This document shows positions 1 through 8,040 of a stretch of 64,000 bases of DNA, piece by piece. The first letter of the stretch is position 1. The number at the start of each line of letters is the position of its first letter. A program made the translations under genes and the position numbers. The stretch is from an uncultured Collinsella sp. (lineage in GTDB: Bacteria > Actinomycetota > Coriobacteriia > Coriobacteriales > Coriobacteriaceae), in assembly GCA_900756945.1 (NCBI GenBank), contig CAAELZ010000034.1, forward strand, positions 6,120 to 70,119, read 5' to 3'. Under the pieces are notes generated by a model. It was not told the origin of the DNA. It saw nothing but the letters and a program-made list of their open reading frames with translations, and ran no database searches.

Positions 1-1154
1 ACGCCGGTATCGACTGCCGCTACATCTCCAACATCGACCCCAACGACCAGGCCGAGAAGCTTAAGGGTTTGGACCCCGAGACCACGCTCGTGATCATCGT
101 CTCCAAGACCTTCACCACGCTCGAGACCCTCACCAACGCCCGCGAGGTCAAGACCTGGATGCTCGAGCAGCTCAAGGCTCAGGGCGCCATCGACGGCTCC
201 GATGAGCAGAACGCTGAGGCCGTGGCAAAGCACTTCGTCGCCGTTTCCACCGCACTCGAGAAGGTTGAGGCCTTCGGTATCGACCCCGCCAACGCCTTCG
301 GCTTCTGGAACTGGGTCGGCGGCCGCTATTCTGTTGACTCCGCCGTGGGCCTGTCGCTGATCGTCGTGCTCGGCCCCGAGCGCTTCCAGCAGTTCCTCGA
401 GGGCTTCCACGCCATCGACGAGTACTTCTGCAATACCCCGCTCGAGAACAACGCCGTCGCGCTAATGGGCCTGTTCAACGTCTGGTACGTCAACTTCTTC
501 GGTTCCAAGAGCCATGCCGTGCTGCCGTACTGCCAGTACCTGCACCGTTTCCCGGCCTACCTGCAGCAGCTCACCATGGAGTCCAACGGCAAGCATGTCC
601 GTTGGGACGGCAGCGCCGTGACCTCCGACACCGGTGAGATCTTCTGGGGCGAGCCCGGCACCAACGGCCAGCATGCCTTCTACCAGCTGCTGCACCAGGG
701 CACCGTGGTGGTTCCGGCCGATTTCATCGCCTTCGCCAATACCGCAAACCCTGCGACCGACAGCGGTCAGGACGTGCATGAGCTGTTCCTGGGCAACTTC
801 CTGGCCCAGACCAAGGCACTCGCCTTTGGCAAGACTGCCGACGAGGTTCGTGCCGAGGGCACGCCCGAGCAGATCGTCCCGGCCCGTTGCTTTGAGGGCA
901 ACCGCCCGACGACCTCGATCTTCGGCGACACGTTGACCCCGTTCGCACTCGGCGAGCTCATCGCCCTGTACGAGCACATCACGTTTGTCGAGGGCGCGGT
1001 CTGGGGCATCGACTCCTACGACCAGTGGGGCGTCGAGCTGGGCAAGCAGCTTGCCAAGCAGATCACCCCGGCCTTCCACGATGACGCCGCCAAGGCCGAG
1101 CAGGACGCTTCGACCCAGGCGCTCATCGAGTTCTATCGCGCTCATCGCAAGTAG
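1..1154 (+). CDS. pgi: Glucose-6-phosphate isomerase, C-terminal part (cut by window edge)
   Basis: The reading frame is open from base 3, so the window contains about the last 383 residues of a protein that is usually near 450-550 residues. It interconverts glucose 6-phosphate and fructose 6-phosphate in cytosolic glycolysis. Visible family features are the second SIS-type sugar isomerase domain, a serine/threonine-rich SKTFTTLET phosphate-binding stretch, the WNWVGGRYSVDSAVGLS segment, GQHAFYQLLHQG, and a C-terminal region with GKQLAKQI that fits the PGI signature. The truncation is only the window edge. A strong terminator follows, so it appears to end its transcription unit. Identification is confident from the conserved blocks. 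Confidence 0.95.
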   Translation, partial: AGIDCRYISNIDPNDQAEKLKGLDPETTLVIIVSKTFTTLETLTNAREVKTWMLEQLKAQGAIDGSDEQNAEAVAKHFVAVSTALEKVEAFGIDPANAFGFWNWVGGRYSVDSAVGLSLIVVLGPERFQQFLEGFHAIDEYFCNTPLENNAVALMGLFNVWYVNFFGSKSHAVLPYCQYLHRFPAYLQQLTMESNGKHVRWDGSAVTSDTGEIFWGEPGTNGQHAFYQLLHQGTVVVPADFIAFANTANPATDSGQDVHELFLGNFLAQTKALAFGKTADEVRAEGTPEQIVPARCFEGNRPTTSIFGDTLTPFALGELIALYEHITFVEGAVWGIDSYDQWGVELGKQLAKQITPAFHDDAAKAEQDASTQALIEFYRAHRK

Positions 1155-1185
1155 TTTTTACGGCCGAGTTGGCTTATGGCTGAAA

Positions 1186-1220
1186 GGGGCCCGTATCCGT
1201 TGGGATACGGGCCCCTTGCT
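1186..1220 (+). terminator. Rho-independent terminator after pgi
   Basis: A 13-bp perfect inverted repeat (GGGGCCCGTATCC at 1186-1198 and its complement at 1203-1215) with a four-base loop is followed by a T-rich run. It lies 31 bases after the pgi stop codon. Confidence 0.85.
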
Positions 1221-1390
1221 ATTTGGATAGGATGGAATGTATCGGGAGGCGCCTCGACGGGCATCGCAATCGTCGAAGGCGCGCCGTTCATGTTTGGGAC
1301 AATATGACATTTTTCCCGTTGCAAACAACGCCGCCGTGGGTGTTCTGTATGATGACTCAGGCAAGGTTGTTCAATGACAGGGAGGCATAT

Positions 1391-2233
1391 ATGGCAATCA
1401 AAGCCATCGCAATGGATATCGACGGTACGCTCACCAACGACCAAAAGGTCATCAGCCCGCGTACGCGCGAGAAGCTGCTCGCGGCGCAGGAGTCGGGCAT
1501 TAAGCTCATCTTGGCTTCGGGCCGTCCCGCATGGGGGTTGCACGCCTTGGCGCAGGAGCTCGACCTTCAAAACCATGACGGTCTGCTAGTTGCCTTTAAT
1601 GGCGCGCACGTGGTCGACGCTCAGACCGATGAGGTCCTTTTTGACCAGGCCATGCCGGCTGACGAACTGCACCGTCTGATTGATCACCTGCGTAATTTTG
1701 ACGTGATCCCTATGATTTCGCTTGGTCGCGATCTGCACGTCGAGGATTCGTACCGCTGCATGATCACGCTGCCTGACGGCTCGCAGAAAAACATCGTCAA
1801 ATACGAGCGCGATGCGTGCGACCTTAAGATCCGCGAAGTCGAGAGCTTGCATGAGGTCGTGGATACTTATCCCGTGGACAAGCTGCTGACGGCGGGCGAT
1901 CCGACCTACCTGCAGGCGCATTACGAGGAAATGTATGCGCCCTTTACCCAGACGCTGTCGGGCATGTTTACGGCCGACTGGTACTTTGAGTACACGGCGC
2001 CCGGTATCGACAAGGCCCGTGCGCTCGAGGGTGCCCTGCCCAAGCTCGGCATCGATGCCAGTGAGGTCGTATCGTTTGGCGACGGCCAGAACGACAAGTC
2101 CATGATTGAGTGGGCCGGCACCGGTGTTGCCATGGGCAACGCCGTCGATGAGGTTAAGGCAGTTGCTCAGATGGTGACCGCCAATAACAACGAAGATGGC
2201 ATTGCGGTGGCGTTGGATAAGCTGCTGGGTTAG
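1391..2233 (+). CDS. Cof-type HAD-IIB family phosphatase
   Basis: A 280-residue cytosolic haloacid-dehalogenase-fold hydrolase of the Cof/YidA type, which dephosphorylates sugar phosphates or related small molecules. The nucleophile motif DIDGTLT is at residues 9-15, the motif II serine/threonine is in LILASGRP, and motif IV is in SFGDGQNDKSMIEWAGTGVAMGNA, typical of the family. The start at 1391 is chosen because an AGGGAGG box lies just upstream; the frame is open further 5' but without conserved sequence. A terminator separates it from pgi, and a second, unrelated HAD gene follows. The substrate cannot be read from sequence. Confidence 0.9.
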   Translation: MAIKAIAMDIDGTLTNDQKVISPRTREKLLAAQESGIKLILASGRPAWGLHALAQELDLQNHDGLLVAFNGAHVVDAQTDEVLFDQAMPADELHRLIDHLRNFDVIPMISLGRDLHVEDSYRCMITLPDGSQKNIVKYERDACDLKIREVESLHEVVDTYPVDKLLTAGDPTYLQAHYEEMYAPFTQTLSGMFTADWYFEYTAPGIDKARALEGALPKLGIDASEVVSFGDGQNDKSMIEWAGTGVAMGNAVDEVKAVAQMVTANNNEDGIAVALDKLLG

Positions 2234-2255
2234 AATCGCCGATAGTGCATAGTTC

Positions 2256-2285
2256 GGGCGTCCGCTTGCGGGCGCCCTTTTGTTG
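2256..2285 (+). terminator. Terminator between the two HAD genes
   Basis: A 10-bp stem (GGGCGTCCGC at 2256-2265 with GCGGGCGCCC at 2268-2277, one G-U pair) with a very tight loop, followed by TTTTGTTG. It ends 12 bases before the next start codon, so it may act as an attenuator for the following gene. Confidence 0.7.
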
Positions 2286-2296
2286 GGGAGGGTGCC

Positions 2297-2956
2297 GTGT
2301 CCGCATTTCCGTTCGACGCCGTTATCTTTGACATGGACGGCGTGATTGTCGATACCGAGTATTACTACCTGGGCGAGACCGCCGCGTTTGCCAAGGAGCT
2401 TGGGTTGAACCTGACCCAAGAGGAGTTGAACGGGCAGGTCGGTACCTCGCATCAGTTCTTTCTCCACATGCTGGTCGATTGGTTTGAGCGTGCCGGTAAG
2501 GGACGTTTTACTGGCGAGGAGGCGTTGGCCCGTTGGGATGAGTGGGCGCATAAACGTCCGCGCGACTATCAGACTTTGATTAACCCAGGCGCCGTGGATA
2601 CGATTCGAGAGCTGCCGCGCCGCGGCGTTCGCGTGGCGCTTGCTAGCTCGTCGCCCATGGATAGCATCGAGGAAGTGCTCAATGCATGCGGGCTGTCGGA
2701 TGCCTTTGAGTATGTGGTGAGCGGCGAGCAGTTTAAGGAGAGCAAGCCCGAGCCCGACATCTACCTGCATGCGCTGGACCTGCTGGGGCTGCCCGCGAAT
2801 CGCTGCTGCTGCGTTGAGGATTCCGTTCCGGGCATTACCGCGGGTAAGCGAGCCGGCCTGACGGTCATTGCCAAGCGCGAGGAGCGCTTTGGCTTTAGCC
2901 AGGATGCCGCGGACAAGATTATCGACCAGCTGCCGGAGCTGCTGGAGCTTTCTTAG
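2297..2956 (+). CDS. HAD-IA hydrolase, beta-phosphoglucomutase/phosphatase-like
   Basis: A 219-residue subfamily IA haloacid dehalogenase protein. Motif I is FDMDGVIVDTE at the N-terminus, followed by an alpha-helical cap (about residues 15-90), then ASSSPMDSI (motif II), a lysine in ESKPEPDIYL (motif III) and VEDSVPGI (motif IV). This arrangement is shared by beta-phosphoglucomutases and sugar-phosphate phosphatases, so the exact substrate remains open. The start is GTG at 2297, preceded by a GGGGAGGG ribosome binding site. It is probably expressed from its own promoter or by read-through of the upstream hairpin. Confidence 0.88.
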   Translation: MSAFPFDAVIFDMDGVIVDTEYYYLGETAAFAKELGLNLTQEELNGQVGTSHQFFLHMLVDWFERAGKGRFTGEEALARWDEWAHKRPRDYQTLINPGAVDTIRELPRRGVRVALASSSPMDSIEEVLNACGLSDAFEYVVSGEQFKESKPEPDIYLHALDLLGLPANRCCCVEDSVPGITAGKRAGLTVIAKREERFGFSQDAADKIIDQLPELLELS

Positions 2957-3045
2957 GAGCGCGGTAGTTGCGCGTTTTTCGGGTCTGATGAGTAAATAGC
3001 CGACATTTTGGTGCGACACCTAGCATACTTTAAGCTAATGCGGGC

Positions 3046-3074
3046 TTAAGGACTTGTTGAATGCCCCTAAGTCC
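3046..3074. promoter_or_regulatory. Inverted repeat upstream of the GntR gene (possible operator)
   Basis: GGACTT (3050-3055) and AAGTCC (3069-3074) form an inverted repeat 33 bases upstream of the GntR start, in an A/T-rich spacer that also holds a second GACTTAA-type half site. GntR-family regulators commonly bind such repeats near their own promoter; that this is the site is inference. Confidence 0.3.
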
Positions 3075-3106
3075 GTTTTAGACTTAATTGTGCTTGGAGA
3101 GGGTAT

Positions 3107-3850
3107 ATGCCACCGACTGAAGGGCTAACTGACGGTAAAGCAGCGATACCGCTGTACCAACAGGTTATCGATATCATCAAAAACGAAATCAACTCCGGTG
3201 CCTACAAGGCAGGTGCGCGGATACCCAACGAATTCGAATTGGCTGAGAGCTATAAAGTTGGCCGCGTTACCGTGCGACGCGCTATTGAGGAGCTCGTCCA
3301 ACAGGGTTATCTAACGAAGCGACAGGGGAAAGGCACGTTTGTCAATGCCCCCAAGCTCAAGCGCAAGATTCGCCAGAAGGATGACGTCCAGAGTTTTTCG
3401 GACGCATGCCGCGTAAACGGAATGGAACCGGGGGCGTGTGTCATTTCGAGAAAGATATTGCCGGCGGATTCTACCGAAGCACAGTTCTTTGGTGTTCCCG
3501 TTGGAACTGACTTGATTTGTGTCGAGCGTGTGCGTACTGCCGATGGCGTCCCCGTCATGCTTGAGAACAACATATACGTTTACGAGGACAACGCCTATCT
3601 ATCAACGGCGCCTCTATCTAACCAATCCATTTTTGAGTTCGTGCGCAACCAGACGGGCCGCATGCCCGCGTTTACCGACCCGTGCACGCTCGAGATCGCG
3701 TGCGCATCGCCCGAGGTCGCTCGGTTGCTGGCGGTTCCCGTTGGCGAACCCTTGTTTTATATGGAAGCCTTCTTTTTCGATGAGCAACGGCGGCCGTTTA
3801 TCATCGGTCGTCAGCGGATCGTTGGGTCTCGCTACGTTTTTGACATCTAG
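3107..3850 (+). CDS. GntR-family transcriptional regulator with UTRA domain (FrlR-like)
   Basis: A 247-residue HutC-subfamily regulator. Residues about 13-80 form the winged helix-turn-helix (IPLYQQVIDIIKNEI, then RIPNEFELAE and VTVRRAIEELVQQGYL with RQGKGTFV). Residues about 100-245 are the UTRA ligand-binding domain, which usually senses a phosphorylated sugar or amino-sugar. It directly precedes the Amadori-type catabolic cluster on the same strand. In Escherichia coli the frl operon is linked to the homologous regulator FrlR, so this is the likely local regulator, with a 6-phosphorylated Amadori compound as the plausible inducer (inference). The start ATG follows GGAGAGGG. Confidence 0.9.
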   Translation: MPPTEGLTDGKAAIPLYQQVIDIIKNEINSGAYKAGARIPNEFELAESYKVGRVTVRRAIEELVQQGYLTKRQGKGTFVNAPKLKRKIRQKDDVQSFSDACRVNGMEPGACVISRKILPADSTEAQFFGVPVGTDLICVERVRTADGVPVMLENNIYVYEDNAYLSTAPLSNQSIFEFVRNQTGRMPAFTDPCTLEIACASPEVARLLAVPVGEPLFYMEAFFFDEQRRPFIIGRQRIVGSRYVFDI

Positions 3851-3860
3851 GACATTGCGA

Positions 3861-3903
3861 ATGGAAACGCCCGGTGGATCATCTCACCGGGCGTTTCCAT
3901 ACC
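3861..3903 (+). terminator. Hairpin terminator after the GntR gene
   Basis: A 14-bp perfect stem (GGAAACGCCCGGTG at 3863-3876, complement at 3885-3898) with an eight-base loop lies 12 bases after the GntR stop. The downstream T-run is short, so termination strength is uncertain. Confidence 0.6.
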
Positions 3904-3960
3904 GTTCACGGTGCGAACGCAACCGTTCAACCGCGTTGCGGCAATCAGTTTGAAATTATC

Positions 3961-3989
3961 TTGATGACGGGAAAAGCTGCTGGTAATCT
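3961..3989 (+). promoter_or_regulatory. Sigma-70-type promoter of the catabolic cluster
   Basis: TTGATG (3961-3966) and TAATCT (3984-3989) are separated by exactly 17 bases. They lie about 80 bases upstream of the carrier gene, directly after the GntR gene's terminator hairpin. Confidence 0.55.
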
Positions 3990-4009
3990 ATAGAACGTCA
4001 TAGAACGTT
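3990..4009. promoter_or_regulatory. Candidate operator overlapping the cluster transcription start
   Basis: AACGT (3994-3998) and ACGTT (4005-4009) make a palindrome with a six-base spacer. ATAGAACGT also occurs twice as a direct repeat with a 10-base period. The site sits immediately downstream of the -10 box, where a repressor such as the neighbouring GntR protein would block transcription. Confidence 0.4.
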
Positions 4010-4068
4010 TGCCTTGTGCAAGCGTTGAAGCGAGATGCGATGCAGTCTCGAGTTCTTTGGAGGTATCT

Positions 4069-5532
4069 ATGTCAGATACGAAGGCGAAGAAGACAAACAG
4101 ACGTTTTAAGTTCAAATTACCGCATGTCTATACGATCATGTTCTTGCTGATCGTTGTCTTTGCGGTCTTGACTTGGATCGTTCCCTCTGGCCAGTATCAG
4201 CGCAAGATGATTTCGACAGCGGCGGGCGAGCGTGAAGTCGCCGTTGCTGGAACCTATGAACAGGTCGATAAGAACCACACCGATTCCGAGACCGGCGAGA
4301 CCATCAATCTGGGTCAGGATATTTTCGCGGTCCTGCAAGCGCCCACTAAGGGCATCCAGGAGGCTGCCGACGTCGTTGCGTTCGTCTTATTGATTGGCGG
4401 GTCGTTCGCAATCATCACCAAGACCAACGCTTTGAATGCCGGCATGAGCCGTGTGATTAAAAAGCTCAAGAACAAGGACATCCTCATCATTCCCATCACG
4501 ATGACGTTGCTGTCCATTTGCGGCACCACGTTTGGTATGTCTGAGGAAGCCCTGCCGTTCTATGCCATCTTCATTCCCATCATGATGGGTATCGGTTATG
4601 ACTCGATGACGGCATTCATCATCTGCTTCCTTGGTCCTAACCTGGGATATTGTGCTTCGACCATCGACCCGTTTAATGTTTTGATCGCCCAAGGCATCAT
4701 TGGCATCGAGGGCAATCCGCAGCTGTGGCTGCGCGCCGTTTCTTGGGTCATCTTCACTGCCGTCGGTATCGCATGGGCCATGCGCTACGCCATGCGCGTC
4801 AAGAAAAACCCCGAGTCGTCCATTACGTACGAGGACGATAAGCTCAAGCGTATCGAGTTTTCCGTGACCGATGCCTCCATCGAGGAAGAGTTCACTACCC
4901 GTCAGAAGCTCGTGCTTATCGATTTTGCTTGCGGTATGGGCATTATCGTCTGGGGTCTTGTTACCCAGGGTTGGTACATGAATGAGATTTCCGCCGTGTT
5001 CCTTGGCATGGGCTTGCTTGCCGGTATCCTGGGCGGTCTTGACCAGCAGACGATTGCTGAGGAGTTCGTTAAAGGTCTCGCCGACTTTGCGTACGCCGCC
5101 ATCGTTATCGGTATCGCTCGCGGTATTCTGGTCATCGCCGAGGGCGGCATGATCATCGACACCATCCTCCAGGCGCTCGCTACTGCGCTCGCCGGTGCAC
5201 CCGCCGCCGTCTACACCACGTTTATGTATATCGTCCTTGGCCTGCTCTCTTTGCTGGTTCCCTCGAGTTCTGGCCTGGCGGCACTCACCATGCCCGTTAT
5301 GGGCCCCCTGACCGAGCTCATGGGCCTCAATCCCGAGGCGGCCGTTACCGCGCTCCAGTTTGCTAATCAGACCATCAACACTATCAGCCCCGTGGCGGGC
5401 ATGACGGTCGCCGGCCTTGCCGTGGCTAAGATTTCGTTTGGCCAATGGTGGAAGACCATTTGGAAGTTCTTCATTTTCATGGTCGTCTTTGGCCTGATCG
5501 TAACGGCAATCTCTGGCATGCTTCCGGTGTAG
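4069..5532 (+). CDS. YfcC-family membrane carrier, probable uptake of the cluster substrate
   Basis: A 487-residue integral membrane protein of the YfcC/C4-dicarboxylate anaerobic carrier-like family (DcuC/AbgT-related). A short basic N-terminus (KAKKTNRRFKFKLPH) leads into about 12 hydrophobic segments. Typical blocks are VPSGQY after TM1, GTTFGMSEEALPFYAIFIP, LGPNLGYCASTIDPFNV and LVPSSSGLAALTMPVMGPL. Members transport carboxylates, amino acids or peptides. As first gene of the operon it is the likely importer, replacing the FrlA permease of enterobacteria (inference). The start at 4069 is chosen for the GGAGG box at about 4058; the upstream in-frame extension is not conserved-looking. Confidence 0.88.
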   Translation: MSDTKAKKTNRRFKFKLPHVYTIMFLLIVVFAVLTWIVPSGQYQRKMISTAAGEREVAVAGTYEQVDKNHTDSETGETINLGQDIFAVLQAPTKGIQEAADVVAFVLLIGGSFAIITKTNALNAGMSRVIKKLKNKDILIIPITMTLLSICGTTFGMSEEALPFYAIFIPIMMGIGYDSMTAFIICFLGPNLGYCASTIDPFNVLIAQGIIGIEGNPQLWLRAVSWVIFTAVGIAWAMRYAMRVKKNPESSITYEDDKLKRIEFSVTDASIEEEFTTRQKLVLIDFACGMGIIVWGLVTQGWYMNEISAVFLGMGLLAGILGGLDQQTIAEEFVKGLADFAYAAIVIGIARGILVIAEGGMIIDTILQALATALAGAPAAVYTTFMYIVLGLLSLLVPSSSGLAALTMPVMGPLTELMGLNPEAAVTALQFANQTINTISPVAGMTVAGLAVAKISFGQWWKTIWKFFIFMVVFGLIVTAISGMLPV

Positions 5533-5541
5533 GTGGTTGTG

Positions 5542-7125
5542 ATGTCTGATCGTTTGACGGTCCTGACGTCTAAGAGCGTCTTTACCGGTACGGGGGACCT
5601 GCCGTTTGAAGGTTTCGTAGCGGTCCGTGGCAATCGAATTGAGGCTGTTGGCACCAAGTGTGAGGTAGCTTCGTATTTGACCCAAGCGGACGAGGTAGTT
5701 GACCTGGGCGACCGCACCGTCATGCCTGGCCTGATCGATGTGCATACCTTCTATACAGGCTGGGCGCTGCGGACGTTGGGGTCTGATCTGTCCGGCATCG
5801 CTGATGCCAAAGAGGCCGTGTCGCTCTTGCGTGCATGGAAAGAAGATCATCCGGATTGCGCGGCGGCTTTTGGCCACAGCCTACCCGAAACGTTGGCATC
5901 GGATGCCGAGAACGCAAATACGGCAGCTGTGTTTGACGATCGTTTTGGCGATATCCCTGTCGTCTGCTTTACACCGGGTGCGGAGACCTGCGTTCTCAAT
6001 GCTGCCGCCAGTGCACGATACGGCTTTACACCCCAGGCGTGCTATGCCGAGAAGATCTGGCGCATGATGAGCGATTTCCTCGCGCTGCCCGAGGTACGTG
6101 CGGGGTATTCGGACTACATGAGCATGCTTAACGAGCGCGGCGTTACCGCCATCAAGGAGATGGCGTTTGATGACTACTACGGTTTTGCCGACGAAATGGC
6201 TCGCCGTGAGGAATCTGGTGAGCTGACGGTTCGCGTCTCTATGATGTCGCAGCCGGTGGGTGCCGGTGCAAATCTGGCATATGCCCGCGAGGCACGAGAG
6301 CGCTTCCGGGGACCGTTCGTTCGTTTTTCTGGCTTCAACCGTATGACCGATCGCGGCGTATGGGCGGGGCTTGCCGAGATGATTGACCCCTATGAGGACA
6401 CGGCCGATGCGGGCGCTGCCGGCAAGACGGTTGTCGAGGAGCCCGAGTGGGATTTGATTGAGAACGAGCTGCGCGCAATTGATGCTGACGGCTTCCGATA
6501 TTCCTTGCATTGCCAGGGCGATGGCGCCGTTCGTCGCACCGTGGCGCTCTATGCCTCGCTGCCTCGAGACGAGCATGGACGGTTGCTTCGCCGCCATGCG
6601 ATTACCGATCTCGAGAACTCTGATCCGACCGATCTTGTCGAGTTTGGCAAGTTAGGTGGAATTTGCGAGGTCTATCCGCAGATTCTGACGCTGGACCGGC
6701 GCGAGGATTGCCTGTCGATGATGCGTCGACAAATTGGCAAGACGCGACTTTTGCACAGCTGGAATCGCCGCGGCATGGAAGATTCCGGATGCACGGTGTG
6801 TTGTGGTACGGATTTGCCGCTGTTGATTCCGAACTTGGGCGAGTCAATCTACAGTGCGTGCGGCGGATACTTCGACGACGGACTGCCCGTGAATGAGGCC
6901 AACGCGCTGACGCTTGTCGAGCTCTTGCGCGCTTGGACTGCCGGGGGTGCGTACGATCTGATGCGCGAAGACGAGCTGGGTACGCTTGAAGTTGGCAAGC
7001 TTGCCGATATCTGCGTGCTCGATCGGGATGTGTTCGACCTCGATTATCGCGACGCACGCGATCTTTCTGTTGATATGACGATGTCGGACGGACGAATCGT
7101 GTTCGATCGAAATAAGGAGGCATAA
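5542..7125 (+). CDS. Amidohydrolase (YtcJ/amidohydrolase_3 type) with altered HxH motif
   Basis: A 527-residue amidohydrolase-superfamily protein, starting 10 bases after the carrier gene. The N-terminal composite domain ends in VMPGLIDVHTFYTG, where the usual metal-binding HxH reads H-T-F. Other family ligands are kept: HCQGDGA (the HxxGD block), RRHAITDLE and CGTDLP, and the C-terminal segment LGTLEVGKLADICVLDRD closes the beta-sandwich. Relatives hydrolyse N-substituted amides and exo-imino bonds. Its position beside frl-like genes suggests it releases an amino compound from the transported substrate, but the lost histidine makes ordinary binuclear catalysis doubtful. ATG at 5542 is preferred over the GTG nine bases upstream. 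Confidence 0.82.
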   Translation: MSDRLTVLTSKSVFTGTGDLPFEGFVAVRGNRIEAVGTKCEVASYLTQADEVVDLGDRTVMPGLIDVHTFYTGWALRTLGSDLSGIADAKEAVSLLRAWKEDHPDCAAAFGHSLPETLASDAENANTAAVFDDRFGDIPVVCFTPGAETCVLNAAASARYGFTPQACYAEKIWRMMSDFLALPEVRAGYSDYMSMLNERGVTAIKEMAFDDYYGFADEMARREESGELTVRVSMMSQPVGAGANLAYAREARERFRGPFVRFSGFNRMTDRGVWAGLAEMIDPYEDTADAGAAGKTVVEEPEWDLIENELRAIDADGFRYSLHCQGDGAVRRTVALYASLPRDEHGRLLRRHAITDLENSDPTDLVEFGKLGGICEVYPQILTLDRREDCLSMMRRQIGKTRLLHSWNRRGMEDSGCTVCCGTDLPLLIPNLGESIYSACGGYFDDGLPVNEANALTLVELLRAWTAGGAYDLMREDELGTLEVGKLADICVLDRDVFDLDYRDARDLSVDMTMSDGRIVFDRNKEA

Positions 7126-7126
7126 G

Positions 7127-7978
7127 ATGCCTGAATCCAAACCGACGCTGCGCCGCGAGCAGATTGCGGGCATGAATATCCACTACATCATGTGGTCGCT
7201 CGATTACTTCCTTGATGTGCAGCAGCGTTTGGGCTTTGAGTCCATTGAGCTGTGGTGTGCGGAGCCGCATGTGACACTCGACCACACGGGCTACTTTGAG
7301 GCTGAGGTCCTGGCGAAAAAGGCTGCAGACCGTGGGCTTAGGTATCGTACTCTGTGCCCCGAGAACGTTGTCTATCCTTGGCAGTACTGCGCACGCAAAC
7401 CGCTGCATGAACAGCGCAGCCTGGCGTACTTTAAGCACGGCATTGAGCTTGCCGAGGTACTTGGGTGCGACCGTATGTCCGTCAACTCGGGCTGGGGCGA
7501 CTGGGACGAGGACCGCGAGGAAGCCTGGAAGCGCAGCCGCGAGCACTTGTCCATTCTGGCGGAGTATGCCGGCGAGCACGGTCTGGTGCTTACGATGGAA
7601 AGCCTGCGTCCCGAGGAGAGCAACCTTGTGACGACGGTTTCCGATGCGAAGCGCATGATTGACGAGGTCGCGAGCCCGTACTTACAGCCCATGGTTGATA
7701 CAACCGCGATGGGCGTTGCAGGCGAGACGCTCGAGGACTGGTTTGCCGCCTTTGGTGATGGGGCAATTCACGAGATGCACTTTATCGACGGTGACCCGTA
7801 TGGCCATCTGGTGTGGGGCGATGGCAAGCACGATATGGACGCCTTCGTCGCCACGCTCAACGCCCATGGTTTCGATGGCATGCTGGGCCAGGAAATCACG
7901 GACGGTCGTTACTACGATGACCCGGCCGCGGCAGATGCCAAGAACATGGCCGCATTCGAGAAATATCTGATTGACTAA
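7127..7978 (+). CDS. frlC: Sugar phosphate isomerase/epimerase, FrlC-like
   Basis: A 283-residue TIM-barrel protein of the AP endonuclease 2 / xylose isomerase-like family, starting one base after the previous stop codon (translational coupling). Blocks such as FESIELWCAEPH, LVLTMESLRPEESNLV, PMVDTTAMG, HEMHFIDGDPYGHLVWGDGK and GQEITDGRYY supply the usual Glu, His and Asp metal ligands. The order matches E. coli FrlC, the fructoselysine 3-epimerase, including the TP/LRPEESN motif. It would let an epimeric Amadori product (for example psicoselysine) enter the pathway. The assignment rests on family plus context; another sugar epimerase role is possible. Confidence 0.8.
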   Translation: MPESKPTLRREQIAGMNIHYIMWSLDYFLDVQQRLGFESIELWCAEPHVTLDHTGYFEAEVLAKKAADRGLRYRTLCPENVVYPWQYCARKPLHEQRSLAYFKHGIELAEVLGCDRMSVNSGWGDWDEDREEAWKRSREHLSILAEYAGEHGLVLTMESLRPEESNLVTTVSDAKRMIDEVASPYLQPMVDTTAMGVAGETLEDWFAAFGDGAIHEMHFIDGDPYGHLVWGDGKHDMDAFVATLNAHGFDGMLGQEITDGRYYDDPAAADAKNMAAFEKYLID

Positions 7979-8040
7979 AACAACTATCGGCCACGCAACC
8001 AACGTCATTAATTGCGGGCCAAACAAGAAAGGAACTGGAT

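Noticed and set aside
69..1154. pgi as a truncated pseudogene starting at a TTG codon
   Set aside because: The frame is open to the window edge with matching PGI sequence, so the gene is simply cut by the window.
1586..3019. A 477-codon minus-strand frame opposite the two HAD genes
   Set aside because: Antisense shadow: both plus-strand genes have intact HAD motifs, start signals and a terminator between them.
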